From positions 1-63,797 of the forward strand of contig JAIQES010000022.1 of NCBI GenBank assembly GCA_020073705.1: DNA of 63,797 nt. The letters are read 5' to 3'. The notes beneath the pieces were generated by a model. The model made no database searches. It was not told the origin of the DNA and worked only from the letters and a program-made list of their open reading frames with translations. Below are positions 8,748 to 18,016 of this stretch, in pieces; within the stretch, counting starts at the first letter, position 1, and each line of letters opens with the position of its first letter. A program made the position numbers and the translations under genes. This stretch comes from Terriglobia bacterium. Its GTDB lineage: Bacteria; Acidobacteriota; Terriglobia; Acidiferrales; UBA7541.

Positions 8748-9969
8748 CAGTGGCGTGCCGGGGCTCTCGGGTAAGGGCCAAGCTCATGCGGTGACAGCAT
8801 CCTTCCTCGGATGGACTCTCGACGCATTTGACTTCTTCGTTGTTGTCTTCCTAATTGATAGGCTCGCTGCAGCTTTTCATGTAGGGAAAACAGCGATCAT
8901 ATCTTCGTTGTTTGTGACACTGGTGATGCGCCCTGTGGGCGCGCTCATCTTCGGTCTGCTCACCGACCGTTTTGGCCGGCGTATCCCTTTGATGACCAAT
9001 GTGGTTTTCTTTTCCGTGGTTGAGCTGTTGTGCGGATTCTCACCCAATCTTACATTCTTCCTGGTGATGCGTGCGCTCTATGGTATCGGGATGGGCGGGG
9101 AGTGGGGCATTGGGGCGTCGCTGGCGATGGAATCAGTTCCGCCGCGGTGGCGGGGGATTCTCTCCGGGATATTGCAGAGCGGCTATTCGGTCGGGTACTT
9201 GCTTGCCGCAGTGGTGGCGCGTTTGGTCCTGCCGACTTGGGGCTGGCGGCCGATGTTCTGGCTGGGCGGCCTGCCGGCACTCCTGGCGTTCTATATCAGC
9301 TCGCGTGTGCCCGAGTCGGAAGCGTGGAAGCAACATCGCGCGCCATCGACAGGCGCAGTCCTCAAGATCGTCGCCACTCAGTGGAAAAGCTTCCTCTATC
9401 TCATGCTGCTGATGACGTTCATGATGTTTCTTTCGCACGGCACGCAAGACCTCTATCCAGATTTCCTCGGCAGCGTGCACAAGCTAGCCCCGGCAATGCA
9501 ATCGTATATGGCCATCCTTTACAATATCGGTGCCATCATCGGTGCCATCGCCTTTGGAATGGTTTCAGAAAGGGCCGGCCGGCGGCGCACCATGATCATG
9601 GCATTGGTGCTTTCATTGACCATGATTCCGTTTTGGGCGTTTGGTGGCTCGCTCGTTGTGCTGGCAATCGGCGCTTTTCTGATGCAGGCCGGAGTACAAG
9701 GCGCGTGGGGAGTTATTCCCGTGCACTTGACCGAGCTTTCAGCGGATGAAACGCGCGGGTTGGTCCCAGGGCTCGCGTATCAGCTTGGGATTCTCATTGC
9801 CGCACCAACCAATACGGTTGAGTTCATGTTGCGAGAGCATGTGGGCTACCAGTGGGCGCTTGCGGGATTTGAAATCGTCACCATCGCTGTGCTTATCGTG
9901 ACCATTTCGCTCGGAAAGGAACGGCGCGGGCGGAGCTTTCACCGGCCCGCGGTGCCTGCTTCGTCTTGA
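8740..9969 (+). CDS. MFS transporter (metabolite:H+ symporter type)
   Basis: A 409-residue, 12-helix major facilitator. Helix 1 contains GWTLDAFDFFVV, and the loop 2-3 signature is LTDRFGRRIPL. Residues GIGMGGEWGIG in helix 4 resemble carboxylate/sialate symporters of the MHS and NanT/Jen type. A GTG at 8734 is also in frame, but ATG 8740 lies 6-7 bases after an AAGG ribosome-binding site and is preferred. It overlaps the symporter gene, implying translational coupling. An organic acid is the probable substrate. Confidence 0.87.
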   Translation: MRDSGVPGLSGKGQAHAVTASFLGWTLDAFDFFVVVFLIDRLAAAFHVGKTAIISSLFVTLVMRPVGALIFGLLTDRFGRRIPLMTNVVFFSVVELLCGFSPNLTFFLVMRALYGIGMGGEWGIGASLAMESVPPRWRGILSGILQSGYSVGYLLAAVVARLVLPTWGWRPMFWLGGLPALLAFYISSRVPESEAWKQHRAPSTGAVLKIVATQWKSFLYLMLLMTFMMFLSHGTQDLYPDFLGSVHKLAPAMQSYMAILYNIGAIIGAIAFGMVSERAGRRRTMIMALVLSLTMIPFWAFGGSLVVLAIGAFLMQAGVQGAWGVIPVHLTELSADETRGLVPGLAYQLGILIAAPTNTVEFMLREHVGYQWALAGFEIVTIAVLIVTISLGKERRGRSFHRPAVPASS

Positions 9970-9972
9970 AGG

Positions 9973-11295
9973 ATGATCGACGTACGCAAAGAAATCGCCG
10001 CTGCCCCACTGGGTCGTCATCATTTCCTGATCGGGTCGCTGATTGCCCTCATCGTGTTCTTCGATGGCTACGACACGTTCAATGCCGCCTATGTGATCCA
10101 CTACGTCATGAAGCCGTGGCATTTGCTCGAAGGCCAGGCGGGGCTGCTGGTTTCGAGCGGCATGTTCGGCTTCCTGGTTTCTTCGGTCTGCCAGGGAAAA
10201 CTCTCGGATAGATACGGACGCCGCGGAACGCTGCTCGGCGCCTTGTGGCTCGCCAGCTTGGGCAGCATTGCTACTGCCCTGCTTGCCAATTCGTTCACCA
10301 GTTTTTGTGCGGCTCGATTTCTCACCGGGCTTGGGCTGGGAGTGTTATTGCCGGTCGGCGTGACTTACATGAAGGAGTGGGCGCCGGCCCGCCTCGGCAA
10401 TACCTTCTCCACCTGGGGTTGGACACTCGGCTTCAGCTGCGGCGGAATCATGGCATCGGTCATCGGCGTTTTCATGACCCCTCGCTATGGTTGGCAGGCG
10501 CTCTACTATGTGGCGTCGCTTTCAGCAGTTCTGGCTGTAATCTGTCATTGGGCCCTTCCGGAAACATTGCCGTTTCTGGCGCTGCGAGGCCAAATGCGAG
10601 AAGTGGCGCGGGGCCTCGCCCGTCTGAATCCCGCTTCAGCCTCCCTCTACCTCGATCCAGCTGTGGGGTTCGTACTGCCGGAGCCGAACGATCGAATCGC
10701 ATCCATTTCGTTTCTGCTTTCCGAGCGCTACCGTTCCACCACACTGGCCGTATGGGCAGCCACGTTCTTCGTCCAGTTTGGAATCTACGACCTCACCGGG
10801 TGGGTTCCTAGCACCATGATACGGCGTGGCGAAACGTTCGCAGCGAGCTTCGGCTTCGGCGCCTTGATCCTGTTCATGAATTTTGCGGGGTGCCTGGTGT
10901 GCAGCTACGTCGCGGACCGCGCCATTAAGGCTCGGTGGACCATGTTCATCTGGTGGTTGGTGGGCGCGCTGGCCATGTTCCCTATCGCATTCGCAAATCT
11001 GCACTGGCTCAATTTGGCCTGTGTGGCCGCCGGCGGTTTCTTCATTCTCGGCGGCCAAGGCGCGCTCAACAATTTCACTGCAGGATGGTACGATACCGAA
11101 GTACGCGGAACCGCGGTCGGCATGATGTTGGGCATCGGCCGGGCCGGCGCTGTTCTCGGGCCGTTTATTACTGGCGTTCTTCAGCAGTGGTTCGCCAGTT
11201 CGCGAGTCCTGTTTCTGGCCATCGCGATCGCAGTTCTTTTGGGCGCCTTCGCAATTCTATCCGCCGGGGCGCCTTCTCGAAGAAGTCATCTATGA
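9973..11295 (+). CDS. MFS transporter (aromatic acid:H+ symporter type)
   Basis: A 440-residue, 12-helix major facilitator separated by 3 bases from the preceding carrier. Helix 1 has FFDGYDTFN, the DGxD signature of the aromatic acid:H+ symporter family, and the loop 2-3 motif is KLSDRYGRRGTL. Helix 4-5 shows GLGLGVLLPVGVTYMKEW. Two different MFS carriers in one operon suggest uptake or export of related acids. The exact ligand is not predictable. Confidence 0.87.
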   Translation: MIDVRKEIAAAPLGRHHFLIGSLIALIVFFDGYDTFNAAYVIHYVMKPWHLLEGQAGLLVSSGMFGFLVSSVCQGKLSDRYGRRGTLLGALWLASLGSIATALLANSFTSFCAARFLTGLGLGVLLPVGVTYMKEWAPARLGNTFSTWGWTLGFSCGGIMASVIGVFMTPRYGWQALYYVASLSAVLAVICHWALPETLPFLALRGQMREVARGLARLNPASASLYLDPAVGFVLPEPNDRIASISFLLSERYRSTTLAVWAATFFVQFGIYDLTGWVPSTMIRRGETFAASFGFGALILFMNFAGCLVCSYVADRAIKARWTMFIWWLVGALAMFPIAFANLHWLNLACVAAGGFFILGGQGALNNFTAGWYDTEVRGTAVGMMLGIGRAGAVLGPFITGVLQQWFASSRVLFLAIAIAVLLGAFAILSAGAPSRRSHL

Positions 11296-11354
11296 ACAAC
11301 CTTGCTGCATCGAATGTAGAAGCGGCTTGTTTTCCAGGTGGAGAGGAAAAAAGG

Positions 11355-12455
11355 ATGCCCACACAATACCGAGCCGACCATGTCGGAAGCTTTCTGAGAC
11401 CGCCTGAGCTGTTGGCGGCACGCCGGAATGCTTCGGTGAATGCCGCACAGTTGCGCGCCATCGAGGACCTTCATATCCAGCGTGTACTGGCGAAGCAGAA
11501 GGATCTGGGATTCGAGATCTTTACCGACGGCGAGCTCCGCCGGCGCAATTTCATGAGTGATCTTACGGATGCGGTCGAGGGATTCGACCTGGGCGACGCC
11601 GTCTCGCGGGCGTGGAAAGCCGGAGACGCCGGGGAGGCTCCGGTCAGCCGCGTGACGGGGATCGTGACCGCAAAGCTGCGGCAGGTCCGCCCGCTCACCG
11701 GGCATGAGCTTCCGTTCCTGAAGAAAAACAGCCCGGGCGCCATCAAGATGACGCTGCCGAGCGCCACGCAGTTTCCGGCGATTGCCTTCAAGAGCGGCGT
11801 GACGGACAAGGTGTATCAGGACCGCTCCGCGCTGCTATGGGACATCGTCGGCATTATGAAGACGGACCTCGCCAAACTTTCCACCGATGGCGTGAGCTAT
11901 ATTCAGATTGATGCCCCGCGCTACAGCTATTTCATGGATCCCAAGTGGCGCGAGTGGATCCGCACGGAGATGAAGGTCGAGCCGGATGCGATGTTCGAAG
12001 AATCGATCCGCGCCGACAATGCCTGTTTCGAAGCGGCGCGACGCCCGGGCGTTACCGTGGCCATTCACCTCTGCCGCGGCAATAATCGCAGCCACTGGTA
12101 CGCCGAAGGCGGTTACGACGCCGTCGCCGAGAAACTGTTCGGCACGCTGGCGGTGGACCGCTTCCTGCTCGAATACGACGACGAGCGCTCGGGAACATTC
12201 GAGCCGCTGCGCTTCGTGCCCCGCGGAAAGACGGTCGTCCTCGGCCTGGTCAGCTCCAAGCTGACAAAGCTGGAAAGCGGCGACGAACTCATCCAACGGA
12301 TCAAGAAAGCCTCCCGATACGTTCCTTTGGAGAACCTTGCGTTGAGCCCGCAATGCGGCTTCGCTTCCACCATGGAAGGGAATTTGCTTACTGAAGACGA
12401 ACAGTGGGCCAAGCTGCGCCTGGTCGTGGAGACCGCGCGCCGCGTATGGAGCTGA
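11355..12455 (+). CDS. MetE C-terminal-like methyltransferase family protein
   Basis: A 366-residue protein of the cobalamin-independent methionine synthase C-terminal-domain family, which also contains epoxyalkane:coenzyme M transferase-like enzymes. It begins MPTQYRADHVGSFLRPPEL, the classic N-terminus of this single-domain group. The zinc ligands are recognisable as His and Cys in IHLCRGNN and a distal Cys in SPQCGF, with acidic residues in LEYDDE. It likely transfers a methyl or alkyl group to a thiol. The frame is open far upstream inside the MFS gene, but ATG 11355 is chosen because it restores the family N-terminus. It is the last gene of the four-gene transport operon. Confidence 0.82.
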   Translation: MPTQYRADHVGSFLRPPELLAARRNASVNAAQLRAIEDLHIQRVLAKQKDLGFEIFTDGELRRRNFMSDLTDAVEGFDLGDAVSRAWKAGDAGEAPVSRVTGIVTAKLRQVRPLTGHELPFLKKNSPGAIKMTLPSATQFPAIAFKSGVTDKVYQDRSALLWDIVGIMKTDLAKLSTDGVSYIQIDAPRYSYFMDPKWREWIRTEMKVEPDAMFEESIRADNACFEAARRPGVTVAIHLCRGNNRSHWYAEGGYDAVAEKLFGTLAVDRFLLEYDDERSGTFEPLRFVPRGKTVVLGLVSSKLTKLESGDELIQRIKKASRYVPLENLALSPQCGFASTMEGNLLTEDEQWAKLRLVVETARRVWS

Positions 12456-12923
12456 GCATCCGCGGAAATCAGTAAACGTTTTCCAATTCGCCAAGATCTT
12501 CATGGCGCAGGAGCAACACATGCGCGCCGCTATTGACGCCGCAGATGCCGCCAAAGCCTCCTGGGCAGCGACACCTTCCTCCGACGGGCGGCAGGAGGAA
12601 ATACGGCTCGAAAGATAAAAACAACAGTGTTCATGCCTCGAAAGAACTGAAAATTTCCATTCGCTGTTCTGTCTGGTTTCACATCGCTACGTCTGGCAGT
12701 CCGGCTTGTACCTCTTGATTGACATGACCAGCCTTCCTCCTCGTAAGAGATTCTCTCTCACTTCGGCTGGTACAAGAATCCCCGGTCAGGTCACTACCGA
12801 GGTGAGGAGAAGCGCTCAGAGCAGTCCGCTGGCGTTATTTCGAAGGGGTCTGGGTCAGGAGCTCGGACACGCGTAAAGGCCCTTGGGCCACACAGCTAGG
12901 AGGTATCACAGGCAGAGATGGGG
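12456..12923. other. 468-bp intergenic region with a possible aldehyde dehydrogenase remnant
   Basis: No intact gene is seen. A 38-codon frame (12502-12618, plus strand) reads like an internal piece of a vanillin/aldehyde dehydrogenase N-terminal half (AAIDAADAAKASWAATP) and then stops. This may be a decayed fragment, since such enzymes often neighbour aromatic acid carriers. A small inverted repeat (TTCCTCC at 12576-12582 and its complement at 12594-12600) could end the upstream operon. The remainder up to the LuxR gene shows nothing recognisable. Confidence 0.35.
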
Positions 12924-13583
12924 TCAGGCCACCCTCGAGATGCGTGTCAGGTCAATCACCTGCAAGCGATCACCTGCCCCAACGCGCCGCATGATTCCGT
13001 GGATGTGGTTCTTTACAGTTTGTTCGGAAAGGTTTAAGTGCGATGCAATCTCCTTATTCGTCAGCCCTTGAGCGATCAAGGGAACAATCTGTTGTTGTCG
13101 TCGAGTCAACCCGAACTCGAGTTTAATTCGCGCGCTTGGAATAGCAGTCCATTGCCGCGAAAAAGATCGGAATAGATATGCACAAAGATGAGGAGGGCAG
13201 ACAGCTTGCCCTTGGGCTACCGCTTGTACCCCGGACACGACCTCTGCGGCGGAAGCATCTTTCAGTATGTAACCCATGGCTCCAGCTCCCACGCATTCCA
13301 GAAAAATCTCTTGATCGTTATCCATACCAATCAGGACCATCTTCACATTTGGAACTTCACTCGCAATTTTGGATATAAATGTGCTGTCCGACAGCCGCGC
13401 AATAACGGAATCCAGAATCAGAACGTCAGCGCCTGTGGCATTAACGGAGGAAGTAGTATCAGGGACGCACGGGGAGACACCGCAGACATAGAAATCTCCT
13501 CTCTTGCTGAGAAGTCTGACAAGAGCCTCACGCAACAGTCGGTTCGCTGCCACCAAGAAGACGGATGCCTTATGGTGCTCCAT
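12924..13583 (-). CDS. LuxR-family response-regulator-like transcription factor
   Basis: A 219-residue protein with an N-terminal receiver-like domain (about 5-125) and a C-terminal LuxR/NarL helix-turn-helix (about 150-215; LTRRQQQIVPLIAQGLTNKEIA, then LNLSEQTVKNHI). The putative phospho-acceptor Asp is in LILDSV (about residue 58). The acidic pair that normally binds magnesium near the N-terminus is replaced by AANR, so phosphorylation may be altered or absent. No histidine kinase is adjacent. A GTGA-N6-TCAT palindrome lies 37 bases upstream of the start. Confidence 0.88.
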   Translation of the reverse strand: MEHHKASVFLVAANRLLREALVRLLSKRGDFYVCGVSPCVPDTTSSVNATGADVLILDSVIARLSDSTFISKIASEVPNVKMVLIGMDNDQEIFLECVGAGAMGYILKDASAAEVVSGVQAVAQGQAVCPPHLCAYLFRSFSRQWTAIPSARIKLEFGLTRRQQQIVPLIAQGLTNKEIASHLNLSEQTVKNHIHGIMRRVGAGDRLQVIDLTRISRVA

Positions 13584-13619
13584 TTTACCCTCAGAGGAAC
13601 ACCTAAGTAATAGGCCCAG

Positions 13620-13633
13620 GTGATCTATATCAT
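13620..13633. promoter_or_regulatory. CRP/FNR-like palindrome upstream of the LuxR gene
   Basis: GTGATCTATATCAT fits GTGA-N6-TCAC at seven of eight conserved positions. It lies 37 bp upstream of the minus-strand LuxR-type gene. Three other genes in the window have similar sites. This is inference from sequence pattern only. Confidence 0.35.
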
Positions 13634-13642
13634 GAAATTACG

Positions 13643-13942
13643 TTGGCAGCACCAATCATTTTGTTATTCATCGGTTACACAGACCTGAGGCACACGTTTG
13701 CAACCCGGCTGGTGCGAGCGGGCGTGGACCTCATCACCGTTCAGCACCTTCTAGGGCATGCTAGAATTTCTATGACTGCGCGCTATGCACATTCGCTTGC
13801 CGATGATAAAATAGCCGCCGTTAGGCGTCTGGATTTAGCTGCTGTTTGTTCCTTACCGGACCCTAATCGGACTCCGGTACCAATCTCGACTGAGGCTGGT
13901 AACGGAAATAAAGTTTTACCTGCCATGACGTTGGGCCTGTAG
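13643..13942 (+). pseudogene. Truncated tyrosine recombinase (integrase) C-terminus
   Basis: The last 80 or so residues carry the end of a tyrosine recombinase: [17 protein letters not shown] with the catalytic HxxR, then [15 protein letters not shown] with the second His and the nucleophile Tyr. The N-terminal DNA-binding half and the first catalytic Arg are absent, and the first 10-12 codons look unrelated. The frame runs 10 bases into tRNA-Ile. It appears to be a relic of an element that integrated at or near that tRNA. It is not closely related to the intact integrase at 41867. Confidence 0.8.
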
Positions 13943-14009
13943 CTCAGGTGGCTAGAGCGCACCCCTGATAAGGGTGAGGTCGACTGTTCAAGTCAGTCCA
14001 GGCCCACCA
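13933..14009 (+). tRNA. tRNA-Ile (GAT)
   Basis: A complete cloverleaf with acceptor GGGCCTG pairing to CAGGCCC, a D-arm with AGCTCAGGTGG, anticodon stem-loop CCCCTGATAAGGG (anticodon GAT), T-arm GTTCAAGTC and an encoded 3' CCA. The sequence closely resembles bacterial tRNA-Ile-GAT. It lies outside any rRNA operon here. An integrase remnant overlaps its 5' end. Confidence 0.95.
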
Positions 14010-14374
14010 GATTTTTCAATCACTCAGCAATTGGATTTCCTCGCGCATACTGTAGTCCGGCGCGGGTTTCGGAGAGGTATTGATGTCGAATTCTTGGCCA
14101 GGTAGCGTGTGTCCGAAGTCTCACGTACCCTGTTCCTGACTGGTACCCCCGTACCCTTGACCTGCTGGAAAAACGTCCCTTATAGTCGCAAATGTGCAGA
14201 AATTTTGCGGGACGAGTGTCATTTTGGTGATATGTGGTTGCGCATGTCCCGAATGATTGGTGGCCCATCTGCCGCTGATACGGATTTGTTTTCATTGTTT
14301 TGCAGTGTGGGCTTTCGCAGGCCTCTCTGGAGCGCACTGCGAATTTCCTGCCCGGTGGTGGTGAGCCTGAGTTG
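14010..14374. other. Intergenic region, nothing recognised
   Basis: About 365 bp between tRNA-Ile and the large sensor gene. I see no convincing gene, repeat or RNA; it presumably contains the promoter of the sensor gene. Confidence 0.4.
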
Positions 14375-17300
14375 ATGACGTCAGACAGCACTATTGCGAT
14401 CACCCTGCTGATGGCCTCAGCACTGACTTCCGGGTTCTTTGCCTACATGCACAGCTTGAGGCGTCAGGCATACCTGATGCTGTGGAGCGCCGGCTGGTGC
14501 CTGCTGGCACTGCACTACCTAAGTCCCGGGCTTGGACCCTGGGTGGCCGTCGCGCCATGGCAATCGGCGGTGAACCAGTGGTTGCTGGCTGCGGCGGCGC
14601 TGTTGTTTTTCAGCACGGCGCGAGTGTATGCGGAAGCACAGCCATGGGTCCGTCTTCAGATTGCGGCGGGAGCTTTCTTCATGCTCTGGACGGCCGCGTT
14701 CTATCTGCACACCGTCAATGTTTCCCCGCAACTGGGTGTCGGGGTGGTGTTGTTCGGGGTCGCATGGGCGTTCTTTCAAGAAAGCCGCCGTCAGGAGACG
14801 TTTGCCGATTTACTGCTGGCGATCTCGTTCCTCAGCTGGGGCGTGATTCTGATCGGAGAACTGCTGCTTAGCCCCGGCGTGGCCGATTCGTTGCGTGCGT
14901 TGGAGATTCTGCCGCAACTATTTGCCGCGGCGCTGATGGTGGTGGGACTGTATGAAGAAGAAAAGCGCCGCGTTGAACACAACATGCTCGCGCTTTCGAA
15001 TGTAAACCTGGCGACGTCCGGTTTTGTCGGCGCGGGAATTCAACAGATGCTTTCGCTCGCGCTCGAACGAGTGCTGGGCGCTGTATGCGTGCCAGCCGGA
15101 GCGCTATTCCTGCACCACGGCAGCCCGCAAGGTCCGACCTCCGTGGTTGCCGTAGGGCTGACGGAAAACTTCTGCGCTGCCTCACAGGAAGAGGGGTTGG
15201 ACGATCATTTAGTGGACCTGGTGTCTCGGTTGGGCGGCCTGGTCGTATTCCGCGACTTGGGCCGGGATGCTTCCTGGGCAGCGCTAGAAGGCGATGAGGC
15301 CTTTCGGCGCTTCCGCCAGCTTGCCATGAGCCAGCGCCTCCGCACGGTCGTCGGGATCAGCCTGCAAGCCAAGGACCAGCCGTTCGGTGTGCTGTTCCTC
15401 GGCACGCCCGAGAGCCGGCGATTTACGGCAGCCGAGCTGCGTTTGCTGCTTGCGTTGGGTCATCAAATTGGCATGTCGGTCGAGAACAGTTACCTTATCC
15501 AGCAAACATCGCGCCGCTCCGAAGAGCTTCATGTGCTTAACGAAATCGGCCGCGCGCTGAGCTCCACCCTCGATCCGGAAGCGCTTTTTGAAACCATTCT
15601 GTCTGAGATGAAACGTTTGGTCGAAGTCGACTATTTCTACATTGCATTGCATGATCCGGTCCGCAACGAAATCCGCTTCGAGGTCGATGTTCGTGACGGC
15701 GTGGCCCAGCCCAAAAGGTCCCGGCCTTGTGGTGACCAGCACTTGACCGAATATGTGATGGGCACGCGCCAGCCTCTGTTGATTCGCGAGAATTACGCGG
15801 AAGAATTGCGCAAGATCGGCCTGAACTCGCGGGTTGAGCACGGCTGTTTCTGCGGCGTGCCTCTGTTGCTCTATGAACGAGCCATCGGGGTCATGGCGGT
15901 GGGGAGCCCCCGGGAGCGCGTGTTTGACACCGGCCATTTGGAGATGATGCGCGTGCTGGCGAGCGAAGCGGTCATTGCTCTGGAGAATGCGCGGCTGTTC
16001 CGCGAAGAACGAACGGACTCGCGCCACCTTTCCCTGCTCAACAACGTTTCGCGCAACGTCATTGCGACGTTCAACCCGGATGAAATGCTTGCTAAGATCG
16101 CCGAAGAACTCGAAGAAGGCATGGACTATTCTCACATCGGCATCGGGCTGTTGGATTATTCGAACCAGGAAATCGTCGTCCAGGCCGAGGCCGGTCGCCG
16201 CAAGGGAGCCCGCGGACGCCGTCTGGGATGGGACGGAAATGTGGTGGGCCGCGTCGCGCGCACCGGGCAGATGGCTGTCGTGACCTATCTGGACTCATCA
16301 GACGTCCCATGCGAGCCGGTGCTCGAAGGTTCCATCTCCGCCATCGCGCTACCGATCGTGTACGCGGACCAGTTGCACGGCGTATTGTACGTTGAAACCG
16401 ATCAGTGCTCGGACTTTAGTCAGGAAGAAATCCTGTTCCTCGGCACGCTTGCGGACCTGATTTCAGGTGCGCTCCACAATGCCTTGGCCTTCCAGAAGGC
16501 GCAAGAACAGGCTATCACCGACGGATTGACCGGAGTGAAGACCTATCGGTTCTTCATGGAAGCGCTTTCGGCCGAATGGAAACGCTCGACGCGGGGCGGC
16601 CGGTCGTTTTCGGTGGTTCTGATGGATCTGGACCGTTTCAAGTTCGTCAACGATTTTTATGGTCACTTGGATGGGGACCTCCTGCTTCAGCGCGTGGCAC
16701 ACATTCTGGATCAAAATTGCCGCCGCTCGGACGTGGTCGCGCGATACGGCGGCGACGAGTTTGTCGTCCTGATGCCAGAAACCGACGCCGAGCAGAGCCA
16801 TCAGATCGCAACGAAGCTCCGCTCGTGGATTGCCGCCGATCCCGTGCTGTGCGAGAAGAACGTCACTTCCAGCTTCGGTGTGGCGACCTTCCCGGTGCAC
16901 GGATCGACACCGCAGGAATTGATCCAGGTCGCCGATGCCTCGATGTATCTTTCCAAGCATCAGGGCGGCAACGCGGTCTCCTCCGCGGATCATTTCAATC
17001 CGGACGACTCGAAACAGTGGAAGCGTGACGTGCTCGAAGCCTACCTTGGCGTTACACTCAAGCGCTTGTTCGCCACCGGACCCGATGCCTTCGTGGAAAT
17101 CTATGGCCGGATCGAGCAGTTCGCCAGATCGCTCTCCGAAACTGAACACACGATGTCGCGCCCGGATGGCAACAGCGATCTGAAAAACTCTGCGTCGTCG
17201 TTCGAGCCCTTACCACTTGCCGTGATGGACACTCTGGTGTCGCTCGCGCTGGCCGTGGATGCAAAAGATCGGTTCACTCAGGGCCACTCCCAGAAAGTGT

Positions 17301-17824
17301 CCGGTTATTCGGTCTTGATCGCGGAAGCCATCGGCCTCAATGGCTCGGAAATCGAGGAAATTCGTCTCGGAAGCATGCTGCATGATGTCGGCAAGGTTGG
17401 TATTTTGGAATCCATCCTGAATAAGAACGGCCCGCTCAATCCCGAAGAGTGGGAGGCGATGAAAAGGCACGCAGAATATGGAGCCAAGCTGCTCGAACCT
17501 CTGCGCGGCACTGAACGGATCCGCAAGATAGTCGCCCATCATCACGAGTTCTTCGACGGGTCGGGCTATCCGGATGGACTGGCCAGCGGACAGATCCCGC
17601 TGGGCGCTCGCATCGTCGCCATCGCCGACGCGTACGACACGCTCACTTCCGAGCGCACCTACAAGAAAGCCTGCACCCCGGAGGAGGCGTTCCTAGAGCT
17701 CGAGCGCTGCGGCAGCGCGCAGTTTGATCCCGAACTGGTACGCATGTTTGTGTCGTGTTTGCGCCATCGGCCGAATCCTCTAATTGAGCCCGTTCTCGCC
17801 CCCGAACGCGAAGTCCTCAGCTAA
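14375..17824 (+). CDS. Membrane-anchored GAF-GGDEF-HD-GYP sensor (1149 aa)
   Basis: A very large c-di-GMP protein. The N-terminal 210 or so residues form about seven hydrophobic segments (a 7TM-like sensor). Three GAF-type modules follow (about 235-385, 400-540 and 555-700). A GGDEF domain comes next with an intact RYGGDEF at about residue 790. A linker of about 150 residues leads to a C-terminal HD-GYP domain with HDVGKVG (about 1002) and HHHEFFDGSGYP (about 1055). It could therefore both make and hydrolyse c-di-GMP. Start ATG 14375 was chosen over 14300 because the membrane segment begins right after it; the ribosome-binding site is weak. It is a single gene with no partner nearby. Confidence 0.9.
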   Translation: MTSDSTIAITLLMASALTSGFFAYMHSLRRQAYLMLWSAGWCLLALHYLSPGLGPWVAVAPWQSAVNQWLLAAAALLFFSTARVYAEAQPWVRLQIAAGAFFMLWTAAFYLHTVNVSPQLGVGVVLFGVAWAFFQESRRQETFADLLLAISFLSWGVILIGELLLSPGVADSLRALEILPQLFAAALMVVGLYEEEKRRVEHNMLALSNVNLATSGFVGAGIQQMLSLALERVLGAVCVPAGALFLHHGSPQGPTSVVAVGLTENFCAASQEEGLDDHLVDLVSRLGGLVVFRDLGRDASWAALEGDEAFRRFRQLAMSQRLRTVVGISLQAKDQPFGVLFLGTPESRRFTAAELRLLLALGHQIGMSVENSYLIQQTSRRSEELHVLNEIGRALSSTLDPEALFETILSEMKRLVEVDYFYIALHDPVRNEIRFEVDVRDGVAQPKRSRPCGDQHLTEYVMGTRQPLLIRENYAEELRKIGLNSRVEHGCFCGVPLLLYERAIGVMAVGSPRERVFDTGHLEMMRVLASEAVIALENARLFREERTDSRHLSLLNNVSRNVIATFNPDEMLAKIAEELEEGMDYSHIGIGLLDYSNQEIVVQAEAGRRKGARGRRLGWDGNVVGRVARTGQMAVVTYLDSSDVPCEPVLEGSISAIALPIVYADQLHGVLYVETDQCSDFSQEEILFLGTLADLISGALHNALAFQKAQEQAITDGLTGVKTYRFFMEALSAEWKRSTRGGRSFSVVLMDLDRFKFVNDFYGHLDGDLLLQRVAHILDQNCRRSDVVARYGGDEFVVLMPETDAEQSHQIATKLRSWIAADPVLCEKNVTSSFGVATFPVHGSTPQELIQVADASMYLSKHQGGNAVSSADHFNPDDSKQWKRDVLEAYLGVTLKRLFATGPDAFVEIYGRIEQFARSLSETEHTMSRPDGNSDLKNSASSFEPLPLAVMDTLVSLALAVDAKDRFTQGHSQKVSGYSVLIAEAIGLNGSEIEEIRLGSMLHDVGKVGILESILNKNGPLNPEEWEAMKRHAEYGAKLLEPLRGTERIRKIVAHHHEFFDGSGYPDGLASGQIPLGARIVAIADAYDTLTSERTYKKACTPEEAFLELERCGSAQFDPELVRMFVSCLRHRPNPLIEPVLAPEREVLS

Positions 17825-18016
17825 CAACCCTTCTTGGATTTCCACGACGCGTTCTCCGTGCTAGTGCCGTTCCGATTGCCTGCCGTGCATCGGCTATGCA
17901 TGCCTTCCATAAGAGCTGTCACGGAGAAAGAGAGCGGGCTTGTTTCGCCGGCGGCGATTGCGTAGAATCGCGATTCTTCTTGCTGGGGGAACCGAACCAG
18001 CCTTACGGAGAACAGA

